The notes beneath the pieces are model-generated. The model saw only the letters and a list, made by a program, of their open reading frames with translations, ran no database searches and had not been told where the DNA came from. From Artemisia argyi (lineage: Eukaryota > Streptophyta > Magnoliopsida > Asterales > Asteraceae): 64,000 nt of DNA. The number at the start of each line of letters is the position of its first letter. Positions within the stretch are counted from its first letter, which is position 1. This document shows, piece by piece, positions 11,067 through 21,758 of this stretch. The position numbers and the translations under genes are program-made. Where the stretch lies: contig CM060685.1 in NCBI GenBank assembly GCA_030686995.1, forward strand, positions 124,521,823-124,585,822, written 5' to 3'.

Positions 11067-12031
11067 ATCTCAACACTAGACTTTATTAATTCGTCTGATT
11101 CCTTATTAGGAACGGTGCTAAGACGCTCATCCCCCATGTTTATAGAGTGAGTGTGAACTTCGGGTGTGATAACAACAGACTGAGGGAGATGAGAGGAGCT
11201 AGCATTCATGGATTGTACAAGTTCCATTTGATCTTCTGCTAGTAATTTCCCCGTCTCATTATTTTCTCCCTGATTTTCAATGGGAGGAATCACAAATGAT
11301 GAATCTGAGGAACCCTTATAAAATTGAAGGATATCAAGGGTGTCCTCATTATCACTATCATCATCACAGTCTAGAAGAGCAGCTTGACGAAATTTGGCAC
11401 GTGTTATAGTTGCTTGTTCTAAGACAAGTAATTCTTCCATGCTCAATTCGTTTCTAGCCTCTCGTTCTTCAGCAAGTAATTCTGCTATAGATTTCTCACG
11501 AGAGTCTCGAAACGATGTAGTAACCAACTCCTCCTTAAGTTCTTTCAATATATCAAGAGCCTTTAGTAAAAGGTCTTGCTCAGTATCATGAGGAGTTGCT
11601 TGGATCATATGGTACTGTGGAGGTGGGTCTGAAAACGAATAGTCGTAATTGTTACAAGGAAATGGATTCCTTGTTTGACAATCCGAGCTAGAGTGTGGAC
11701 CTCCACAGTAATCACAGTAGTAAAACTGATGTGGCTGTGGGTTGTATGAGCTAGAGTCATAATTGTTATCAGGAAACTGCTCATAGACAAGCGTGTTTCC
11801 CGATTGACAATCAGAACTGTAGTGTGAACCACCACAGTACTCACAACAGTAAAACTGTTGAGTCTCATGGTGTGGTAGCTGATGGAATGAATCAGTGGTG
11901 TCATGGTAGGAATAGGGATTCTGGTTATAGACAGACCCGTTTCCTGACTCAACCATGCCACAGCTGGGGCAATTACCACCATTATGAGAACTACCACACC
12001 ATTGGCAAACCAGAAGGTGTGGATGAGACAT
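11067..12031 (-). pseudogene. B gag-like polyprotein, 5' half with three CCHC knuckles
   Basis: I place the start at the ATG at 12029-12031 (MSHPHLL...) because the upstream extension of the frame is hydrophobic and AT-rich and lies in the leader. Three zinc-knuckle-like units follow in the first ~110 residues: CQWCGSSHNGGNC, CEYCGGSHYSSDC and CDYCGGPHSSSDC, each C-x2-C-x3-H-x4-C. A Glu-rich probable helix (REKSIAELLAEEREARNELS) and acidic patches come next. The frame is broken by C at 11066 and resumes at 8179. The arrangement suggests an RNA-binding gag-type protein; no capsid domain is recognised. Confidence 0.7.
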
Positions 12032-12314
12032 AGAAAGAATCAAAAGGTTTGGGAGGGTAAGGTATGAAGAATCAAAGATGTGAGAGGGTAAAGGTGAATA
12101 TTTTAGGATTTTTGGATAAACATTTTGTACAAATGAGAAAGAAAATCTTTTTGTGTTTTTGTGTTCATTGAAAACTGATTTTAAAATGTTTTCGTGAATG
12201 GTTTTGTTTTTATATGAAAATAAGAAGATAATATGAACAAGGGTGGGTAAATATACAGTGAGTGTATATCCCGATTCACTAATACGCAAAACCGTTTAGA
12301 ATAGCGCGCACACC

Positions 12315-12332
12315 TCCCCGGCAGCGGCGCCA
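12315..12332 (-). promoter_or_regulatory. Primer binding site, tRNA-Asp type (B)
   Basis: The minus strand reads TGGCGCCGCTGCCGGGGA, one mismatch from the complement of the plant tRNA-Asp 3' end, five bases from the LTR edge at 12338. Confidence 0.85.
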
Positions 12333-12337
12333 AAAAT

Positions 12338-15300
12338 TGATTGGCTCCAAACGGTCAACCTAATTGACCAGGTGATGGTCAACCAAGTTAAACTGCCTAA
12401 AGTCAATGCTCCGCGGAATATAGTGTTTCCCCGGGTCGTTATGTCCCGACGAGGTGTGATGGTTATAAAACGGGTTTGTGATCGGGTGAATTTGGATGGA
12501 AAGGGGTTTGTGAGATTGGTTAACCTAAGGGATCTACAAGGAAATAGCTTAAACAAGCTATAAAGATGATTACGTGAAAGTTAGATACCTAAAAACGCTT
12601 GAAATCTAAAAACGCGTACGTTATATTTAAATTAACGTAAACGTACAAAATTAAAAGTGAAAACTAAAATCTGAAAACCCACAGGGGTGAAAATGACACT
12701 TTTACAAACTTAAAATAAAAAGAAAATTTAAAATGAAAATGAAATTATTAACATAATTATTTTACTATTTAATTAATTAAAACTATTTAAAAAGTAAATT
12801 AAACCTAATTTAAATAAACTAAAAATGATAAACACTACAAATTAAACTAAAAACTTGCAAAAATAATTTCTAAAACTTGAAATGAACTTGAAGAAAGTAT
12901 AAAAATTAAAAATAAATGTTTTTGTCTTTTTATGAGTTTTTTATTAATTAAAAACTACTTATATTAATTAAACTAATTAAACTATTTTAAATTACAAATA
13001 ATACTAAATTAACTTAGAAAATTATGGAAAAATTCCTAAAACTATTTTATAACATTTAAAAGCTAGGAAAAATATAAAAACTAGGTGTTACTTTCTAAAA
13101 CTTAATTATGCTATTTAAAACTTAAATATTAATTAATTACTAATAAAACTAATATTAAATCTAATAAATACCAAATGGCAAAATAAAAATCTGAACATTT
13201 TACTAAAATTACTTTACTATAAAAGGTAATTAATAAAAATATAAAAATTCCAAGTACTTAGTAAAAATCTAAAAATGAAAATTAAAATTAAAATTATATT
13301 AAATAGAAACTATCACTTAAAATTAAATTGGATTTTCTTAATTTTTCTATTACAATACAATTTTATAACTAAAAATAGAAAACTTTTGCAAAAGCAACTT
13401 TTTTATATCTTAAAATTAAGCTATTTGAGGGCTTATGAGCTTGACAGTTGACTTTGGTCAACTGTCAAAGCTATAAGCTGTGAAATAAGCTCTCAGCTTA
13501 GACTAGGGGTGGAATTGGGTAGATACATGTCTAATGAGTAGAAATAAGCCAGAAACAACTAAACCAAACCACTGAATAAGTCAAAAGCTCAAAATAAGCA
13601 CTTCAATTTCCTATTTAGATACTGAAAATGGGACAGAATTGAGGGGAAGTGCAGCCCTATCAAATGGATTTCAAACCTCAAAATAATCTTTGTAACATGA
13701 AGATAAGCTTATTGGCTTCTCAAAAAGCCAATAAGCTCATTGTGGGGCCCACTATGTAGGCCAGGGGAAAGCATGGAAGTGAGGGTGTTGGGTTGATGGT
13801 CTGTGTGCAGGGCATCACATTGCCCTGCAAGTGACTTTGATCAGGTGTAGACACCACAATAAAAATCATAAAAATGATATGACTATGGGTTCCTAGAGAT
13901 GAGCTGGTGGACAACAAATGGTGAAAAGCACAAAGCTTGGAATTGAACAGAAAAATCACAAGAAATCTTGGAATATTTGGATTTCTGACAAAGAGGCAAT
14001 TTTGACTTTTTATAACAAACTTGAATTTTGACTATAATGAACTTTGATTGCTTCTTAATAACTTAAAATGATGTTATAAGCTTAACTGAGTCTGAATTAG
14101 ACTATCTTAACAACTTATGAACATGTTTGAATAGGTTACACACTAAAAATCCTAACAGTGAAGTATTAAGATGAGATTTTAAGTGATTTTGACTTTTTAT
14201 CACTTGAGACCCGTGTTTAATGATGAATTATACTTACTTAAACCTAAACAAGCCTACTGCAACCACAATTAACAACAATAACATCCATAACTCTCCTTGA
14301 AACAGTTACCCCAAACAGACCCTTAAAACTAATCCTACACTACATCTTGCAATTATTGAACTACTACTACTGATTTAAGGCTATAAATGAGTTAAATACA
14401 CTAAATAAAAATCAAATCACCACTAATTTAGCATAGATAACACCTAGAACAAGGGTATGCAAAATTTGAGTTTATGACTTACATATGATTCACATCTGAA
14501 ACATGAGAAGCAAGGTATCACATCACCACCTAAGGTCTCCCATGAGACACTATACCCATAAAAATCCAAAATCCACAGATTCCATTGCTTCGTCCATCTT
14601 CTTTTTGTATTTTTGAATTTAGACTATTTTCTTGGATTTTTGAGTGTTTTTAGTAGTGATTAACTAAACTGATTCCAATGCCTTTACACACTTAATAAAG
14701 CTTATAAGTAAGCTGAAATGAGCTTGTTTGAACACTTAACAACCAGTTTTAACAAATTTAAAGATAAATTAGATTTTTAAGGTAAAAATTGCATAAACTT
14801 GAATTTGAACTAGAAACTGACATGGATTGTAGAAATAAACTTCAATTACAATGGAAACATTAATGTTACAACTTGGAAGCTGAAATTTACACTAGAAATT
14901 TAGTTTACACTAAAACTACATTATCTAAAACTAAGCTAAATTAATTACTACTCTAATACTCTTTCTTCTTCTCTTTTTCTTTTCTTTTATAGGTCCTGGA
15001 GGTCCACAAAGACTTTCCCACTTGCGTTTGAGCCATTGGATGGCTTTATGTTGATCCTGGCCCTTCAAAATAGTTTTGGCGGGAAAACTGAATTGGGATG
15101 GTTTTAGTGGTTTAGGTGAGGCAGTTGGGGGCATTTAATGAGGAGGGGGTATGTATCAAGGGTTGAAGTGGAGTTGGTGAGGGTTTAGTGGAAAAGGAGG
15201 AGGGGGGAGGTGAGACAGGTTGCAGAAAAAACGGGGAAGGAGATGGGGGTGGTGTTGACTGTTTGTTTGACCGGAGTGTTTTTATTAAAATGGAATGGAC

Positions 15301-16032
15301 TTTTGTTTGGTGGGCTTCGGGGTTTATTTGGGTGGGCTTTGGTTTAGTTTGTTTGGGTTTAAATAATAAACAAGGTCCGTTTGGTTTATTAGCAAAATAC
15401 AAGGACCAATCATGTAAATTCAGAAAATGCAAGGGCCTGATTTGTAGTATTCCCAAAGTTAACATGAGGACCAAACTTGTCATATTCCAATAATACATAG
15501 ACCATGAATTAATTTTTCCATTTTCACACATCCGGGGACTAATTCTGACAAGTTTCAAAATCCAGGGACTAAACTTGTAATTTCCACAAACATTTTACCC
15601 AAGGACCAAAAATGACTTTTGTGACTTTCCAGGGACCAAAAGTGATTTTTCTTTCAAAAATATCCCACCAGGGACCAAATCTGCCAATTTCTGAAACTCC
15701 AGGGACTAATTTTGTAATTTTCCAAAACTTTTCCAATTTTTCACCAAAGGACAAAATATGACAACTTATGATTGTAAAAGGACCTTTGGTGATAATTTTC
15801 CATATTTTGAATGACCAGGGACTAGTTTTTGTCAATTTTTAAAAGTTGGGGGACTGAAACTGCCAATTTTGCAAACTTTGTACGTTTTTCATTTTTTTTT
15901 ACTCATTTTGCATCTAAAACATATAAAACACAATTTTGAAATATTTTCAGTATTTTGATGCATTACTGAGTGTTTTTGTATGTTTTGCAGTTCAGATTTG
16001 ACCAAAAATGATGAGTGTTTGAGCACTCATCA
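12338..16032 (-). repeat. B 5' LTR (3695 bp)
   Basis: It runs from the CA end next to the primer site (TGATTGGC on the + strand at 12338) to the TGATGAGTG start at 16032. Only 15148-16032 can be checked against the partner LTR. The rest is inferred from continuity between primer site and LTR start, and is AT-rich without genes. It contains a perfect 12-bp hairpin (13441-13452 with 13457-13468, TTGACAGTTGAC arms) and the terminal hairpin at 16009-16032. LTRs of this size are known in a few plant gypsy lineages (Ogre-like). Confidence 0.7.
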
Positions 16033-17211
16033 AAGGAGTTTGGCGGAATTAGTTGCTAGTCAACTAACCCAATACTAAGATGCAATCAAAATAAAATACT
16101 AGAAATGAAAATAAACTAATTTAAACTAAGGTTGTGAGCAATATGTGGGAGAAATGTATTTACTTAGATTTCACTACTCCCTAGATATCTTTTACACATT
16201 AATTACTTGTTATAGTTGCGTGGATGATGGATTGTATTCCTTAATACCATTCATGGGGTGGCGTACTTACTTCCCCAATCCTATGAGTGCCTACTTCACT
16301 CCTATGTCAAGCCGGCTAAGAAGCTCCTAACATGGGATCATTAGAATTTACTCATGCATTAAATACAACCAATAAAACCTAGTACACATCGGTTCATGTT
16401 TCCTAAGACGTTCAAGCATGTTACACAATGGAGATCTGCCAGTTTTCTTAAGCCTAACATTGAAATCATTCATCCAATACAACCATAAACAAGTAATCAA
16501 CACATAATTAACATCTAGGTTTCATTAGATCTAAGCAAACACAAGATAAATCTAGCCTAGCATGTTGAAATCAAGACAAGTAAAAGATATAATCAACCAA
16601 CACATAGACATATTGATTGAATTAAAGAGAAGACTTATCTTAATAGCACATGAAGGATTCAAGGGGTGAAAACCCTTGAAAGTACTGTAAAATATGAGCT
16701 AAGGTTTACAAAGTTCGGCCCTAGGGTTCTCCACACAAGTTCCTCCCTAATGAATGAAAAATAGAAAACTATATATAGAGTTTAGAAGGTGACGGCGTCA
16801 AGAACAAAGGGCTGACGCTGTCATCTCGCCGCCAAATAGTTTCTCGGACTGCCTAGATCTGGGTCTGACGCCGTCATGTGTACACCTTATGCAGGCCGTC
16901 ACGATTTTAACTATTGACGCCCTTGTTGTGACGCCGTCAGGTTTGCACTGGGTCGTCACCACTTTTACTCCTGACGCCGTCAGGGTCTTCCTCTTGACGC
17001 CGTCAGGTACTGTTCTCAGCATGGAAAATTAAGTCTTTGGCGTTTTCTTCACTTTTATGCTCCAAAAACGTCCGAATTGCTTCCTTTTCCCGAATTCACT
17101 CCCAAGGTACCTAAAATCACAAAAGGAACGATTTAGGGTAATATTTGATCAAATAAATTCAATTCCGGGCTTAAATGACCCCCTAAAAGTGGTTCATTTT
17201 TCGCCTCATCA
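16033..17211 (-). repeat. Family-A LTR A2, 5' 1.18 kb, split by B
   Basis: Matches A1 LTR positions 4470-5647 in order, including the TATA box (CTATATATAG near 16770), the TGACGSCGTCA cluster (16790-17010) and the CGCCTCATCA end at 17211. The remaining ~230 bp of the LTR should lie left of B outside the window. Its right neighbour is the interior of A3 on the opposite strand, so it is a 5' LTR or solo LTR inserted into A3. Confidence 0.8.
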
Positions 17212-17701
17212 ACTAGCTTAAGTCGAGTCGAGTCTTGGCTTAGCAACGCCACATTGTACATGTAGTTAACCAAGATGATTAACTCACCACCAGTAAAAAT
17301 TGCCTTTATCCAACAAAACCGTGTTTATCATATCCCTACACCTCATGTTACAACCCTTTTAAAAGACCTCTTTGATAGTTTATCCTAGGTGCTTATGCCA
17401 AGTGGTGGAGGTTTGATCCTTTCCCAAGCCTATGGTAATCTATTTGCTATGACAGGTAGTGAGAGATGTTTTCCATTTCCTTATTGTGATATATACTTTA
17501 TTACACCCAAGAGATATGAGTATCTAAACACTATTTGTGAGGTGCTAGTATATAATTTCCATGCTTGTTTTTGGTTTTAAGTGGAACAATTAATTGTTGT
17601 AATTACTTTTATATTAGTGTTAAATGACCCCTAACTTGTATTTTGATTAGAATAAAAGCACATTTGCTTGAGAACAAGCAAATCTCAAGTGTAAGGGTAT
17701 T
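17212..17701 (+). other. A3 3' internal region
   Basis: Reverse-complement match to 59569-60056 in A5. It ends in the polypurine tract AAGTGTAAGGGTATT just before the LTR at 17702. It includes a 63-codon frame (17389-17580) sharing the peptide core ERCFPFPYCDIYFITP with the A5 copy. It is unclear whether this is coding. Confidence 0.65.
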
Positions 17702-18527
17702 TGATAAGGCGAAAAGTGTACCGCTTTTAGGGGGTCATTTAAGCCCGAATTCGTGGTTATTTGATCAATTATTACCCTAAATCATTCCTTTTGTCATTTT
17801 AGGTACTTTTGAGGAGAAATATGGAAAAGGAAGCATTTTAGACGTTTTTGGAGCAATTAAGTGAAGAAAACGACAAAGTCTCAAAATCCTTGCTGGGAAC
17901 AGTACCTGACGGCGTCAAGGCCATTCAAGTGATGGCGTCAAGCTTGACAAAAGAGGTGGATATGGAAAATACACATGACGGCCCAGAACTATTTCAAGGC
18001 AAAAATGCCTGACGGCGTCACCAAGGCCGTCAAGATTGATTTACAAGTGACGGCCCAGAGCTTATTTTCTTCATGACGGCGTCAAGATTGGATCTAGGCA
18101 ATACGACCCTTGTTTTGGCGGCAAGTTGACGGCGTCACAAGCTATAACGTGACGCCGTCAAGGTGTAAAATCTATATATAGTTTTCTAATTTTCATTCAT
18201 TAGTGTGGAACTTTTAGTGGAACTTTTGGAGAACTTTTGTGTGCAAACCTAGACGAATTTTCTGTAACAACAAGGGTTTCAACCCTTGTTCCATCCATGT
18301 TCAATTGAAGATAAGTTTTCCAATAATCATTCAATATGTCTATGTGTTGTTTGATTTTATCTTATGCTTGTCTTCTTTTTAACATGCTAGGCTAGGTTTT
18401 TCTTGTGTTTGCTTAGATGTAATGAAACCTAGATATTGATTATTGGTTGATGGTTTGTTTATCATTGTTTTGGATGATTGAATTCGATGTTAGGCTTAAG
18501 AAAACTGGCAGACTTCCAATTGGTAAC
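17702..18527 (+). repeat. A3 3' LTR, left part
   Basis: Starts TGATAAGGCG. Contains the TGACGSCGTCA cluster (17911-18161) and the TATA box at 18172-18181. It is interrupted at 18527 by element D, with the duplicated target GTAAC at 18523-18527 and 30335-30339, and resumes at 30340. Confidence 0.85.
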
Positions 18528-19004
18528 TGTTGGGAATTATACTAACAGTTACCACGGCTAAGAGAAGATGTTACAACTGCAGAAGATTGTACTTGCAGTG
18601 GAAACTCATTACCACTGCAAGAACAATATATTACCACTGCTTATTAGATAACTGTTAGGAAACGCGTCTAGATAAATATAGAATAGATCTTGTGTATATC
18701 TTATTCTATTTGCTTTATACTTATCTTGTAGAAGAGGATTCCTTGTGCTACAAAAGGAGATCCTAGGTTAAAGGTTTGATATACGTTTTTCTAGAGCTTC
18801 AAGGTGTAACCCTAGTGATATCAAGATCACTCATATTATTATTATTATTAATATTGGAGCTAATAGTTTGTTTATATACATTGTTCATATACAACTGTCT
18901 TACTCACAATCAAACTTCTAAGTGTTACTAAGTAGATTCCGCATACTTAGTGATATAATTCAAAGTATCAATCTAACACAAGTTCAAGGTGTTTAGATCC
19001 ATCA
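18528..19004 (+). repeat. D 5' LTR (477 bp)
   Basis: Begins TGTTGGGAATTATAC and ends TAGATCCATCA. It contains three CCACTGC-type words and a hairpin of TTGCAGTGG (18593-18601) with CCACTGCAA (18612-18620). Confidence 0.95.
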
Positions 19005-19006
19005 AG

Positions 19007-19022
19007 TGGTATCAGAGCCAGG
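19007..19022 (+). promoter_or_regulatory. Primer binding site, tRNA-Met (D)
   Basis: TGGTATCAGAGCCAGG, two bases after the LTR end; the standard plant copia site complementary to initiator tRNA-Met. Confidence 0.93.
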
Positions 19023-19068
19023 TTTTGATACTTTGATTTAGAAGACTCAAGTTCACTCAGAAGAATCA

Positions 19069-20265
19069 ATGGAGACAGAAACCAGTAACTTAAACATTGC
19101 TGCTAAGCTTCCAAAGCTTAAGTTGAATGACTTTGAGATGTGGAGGCTAATGATCGAACAATTCTTTATGGTCCAAGACTACACACTTTGGGAGATCATT
19201 ATGGTTGGAAATTCTTTCAAACCAAGTTCTACTTCAGAGATGGTTGGTGGCAAGGAAGTAATTAAGGTCAACACTGGACTTGTTACTAATGATGAAAGAC
19301 TTCAACTAAAGAATGATTTGAAGGCCAGAGGTCTGTTGCTGATGACACTTCCCAGAGACCAAATTGTAGCATTCAGCAAGTTCAAGACTGCAAAGACTCC
19401 CTTTGATGAGATCTGTGAAGTTTTTGGTGGTAATGATTCCACCAAGAAGACTCAAAAGACCTTGCTGAAGCAAACTTATGAAAACTTTGGTTCATCAAGT
19501 AATGAATCTCTTGATAGCATCTTCACAAGGCTACAAAAGATTGTTTCTCAACTCACTGTTTTTGGAATTGAGGTGGAAAGGGAAGACCTCAATCTAAAGT
19601 TCTTAAGAAGCTTACCCTCTGAGTCTGGAACCAATGTTGCTGTGTGGGAAGATAAGCCAGAGTTGGAGACCATGAAACTTAATGACTTGTACAATAACTT
19701 CAAGGTTATTGAACAAAGATTGAAGAAAGCTGGCAAAATAAGCTCAAGTTCAGGAAGTGTAGCACTTATATCATCATCTCTTGATGATAGTTCAGATGAA
19801 GAAAGTGATAGTGATGATGACAGTGCTAACATTGTTGTTTCCACTGGTAGTGGAAGTGTTTCCACTGGTAGCTCAAAGAGACAGATTGCAGGGCTTAGTG
19901 ATACTACTTTTTATGCCTTTATATCAAGTCAAGTGGGTGGTTCAATCCTTAATCATGAGGATCTGGATCAAATTGATGAAGATGATATGGAAGAGATGGA
20001 CATTAAATGGCAAGTGGCATTACTAAGCTTAAGGATAAAGAAGTTTTGGAAGAAGACTGGAAGAAAGATCAACATCAGTGGCAATGAAACAGTAGGTTTT
20101 GACAAAAAGAAGGTGGAGTGCTACAATTGTCATAAGAAGGGGCACTTTGCCAGAGAGTGTAGGAAGCCAAGGAAGTCTGACAACAGATCAACTTGGTACA
20201 AGCGGACAAGAAGAAAGAACCTACTTCTGATGAGCCAAAGGGGCTATTGGCCATTGATGGAGTGA
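19069..20265 (+). pseudogene. D gag, UBN2 capsid plus zinc knuckle (frameshifted)
   Basis: Starts at the first ATG after the primer site (METETSNLNI). The N-terminal ~230 residues match the UBN2/copia gag type (LNDFEMWRLMIEQFF, then TKKTQKTLLKQTYENF, then LNLKFLRSLP). A Ser/Asp-rich stretch contains VSTGSGSVSTG (about residues 259-269). A zinc knuckle C-x2-C-x4-H-x4-C is at residues 351-364 (CYNCHKKGHFAREC). A one-base shift near 20190 takes the true frame into the next segment, and this frame then stops at 20265. Known role: particle capsid and RNA binding. Confidence 0.9.
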
Positions 20266-21758
20266 GCTTTGATTGGAGCTTTATGACTAAGGAAGAGGAA
20301 GATGATTCAGAGTCTGGAATGGTTGCACTAATGGCTTTTTCTGACTCTGAGGTACAAATTGATAATGCTTGTTCTAAATCTTGTAAGGCCTTAAAAGAGT
20401 ATGAGAAACTTAAAGCACAATTTAATGAGCAACACATAGAGTTAACTCATACTAATTATAACTTATCAAATCATAAAAGAGGCCTAAGTGTTTTAGAAAC
20501 TCAATTAGAGCATTATAGGGCAAATGAATCTAAGTTCAATGATGATATTGCAGTATTAAGAAGAGACTTAGATTATCAGGTTGCTGTTAATAAGGTTCTT
20601 AGAGAAGAACTAGAAAAGGTTAAAGTGGCTAGTGAGAATATAATGATAACTAAGCAAACACTGGATCATCAATCCAAGTGTATTGATAAAATTTGGGAAG
20701 CCCAAATTGTGAGCAAAGCTAAATCAGGTCTTGGATACAAAACTGTTCCACCACCTCTAAGAGGTGTTCCATCACCTCCTGGCATTGACTTAGCTCACAC
20801 AGGTTTAGAAGAATTTCAGGATCCACCTATGACCTATGGACCAAAGTTTGTTAAACCAGTTAAAATTAAAAAGGTTCAGGTTGAGGTTGATGTATTTGAT
20901 AGTGCTAGTGACTCATCTCTTAAAGATGATAATTTGAATGTTGAGTCTAAACCTAGTACTCCTGAGAATGTTAAAGTGGAGGTTAAAAGAAGTATTCCTG
21001 ATGTTGTCAAAGAGAAGCCTAGGTCACAACCTAATTTCACTAGGCCCACTACTAGATATGCAGAGATGTACAGAAGTAGGTCACCAACTCCTAGGGGCAA
21101 TATGAGGAGTTGGAATCATGTCAAATCTAGGCAATTTGGTAGTGACTTTGTGTTCAATAACAAACCCTGACATATATGTGGTAGCTTTGACCATTTGGCT
21201 TACAGTTGTACCTACCACTTGGGAAGAAGGGAAGTGTTTGGGAATACTAGGGTGAATGGACAAAATGTTAATAACTTAACTCACCCAAATCCACTTAGCA
21301 AGATGATTCCCAGGTCTGTTTTGCTTCATTCTGGCATTAAACCTATTTCCACTGCTAGACCAGCAGTTGCCACTGCCAGAAATAAAAACAGAGTTTACCC
21401 TAAGCCCCCTGTTACTACTTTTGTTAAATCTACTCAAACAGGGAAAAAGACCAATTTTGAAAAGAAAGTTAACAGTACTTAGAAGTGGGTACCTAAAATT
21501 TTTAAGCCAGCAGTTTCCACTGCTAAGGCAGCAGTTACCACTGCAAGACCAAAGGTTACCACTGGTAGGTCTGTTAACAAGAAAAGGGTAAATGTGGGAA
21601 ATGCTGTTAAGGCCTCAGCACGTTGGGAATCGAAACCAAAAGGAACCATCACCTCAAGCAATCCCAATGGTGTATCAATGACCTTTGATAGATATAATTA
21701 TATTGATACACGAGGCAGATCCAAGTCATTTGTGGCTTGGGTCCCCAAAAGGAACTAA
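20193..21758 (+). pseudogene. D gag C-terminal region with coiled coil and STA/TTA repeats
   Basis: Continuation of gag after the frameshift; it has no ATG at its start. Acidic segment, then a heptad-rich coiled coil (about 20400-20660), a Pro-rich linker and a basic segment. In-frame TGA at 21168-21170 falls where the first Cys of a second knuckle would be (the rest, HICGSFDHLAYSC, is intact). In-frame TAG is at 21480-21482. Between 21345 and 21565 the protein carries ISTA, VATA, VSTA, VTTA and VTTG, each encoded by a CCACTG word also present in the LTR. The frame ends at TAA 21756-21758, overlapping the pol frame. Confidence 0.8.

Larger units (their letters stand above)
5648..16032 (-). 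mobile_element. Family-B gypsy-type element with giant LTRs, gag only
   Basis: Minus-strand element: 5' LTR 12338-16032, tRNA-Asp primer site 12315-12332, a triple-knuckle gag frame (12031 to 7325, split by element C), non-coding 3' region, polypurine tract next to 6533, and the first 885 bp of the 3' LTR (5648-6532). The rest of the 3' LTR lies beyond A1, outside the window. The 885-bp LTR parts at 5648-6532 and 15148-16032 are nearly identical, so insertion was recent. No RT or integrase is visible. B sits inside the family-A LTR that resumes at 16033. Confidence 0.8.
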
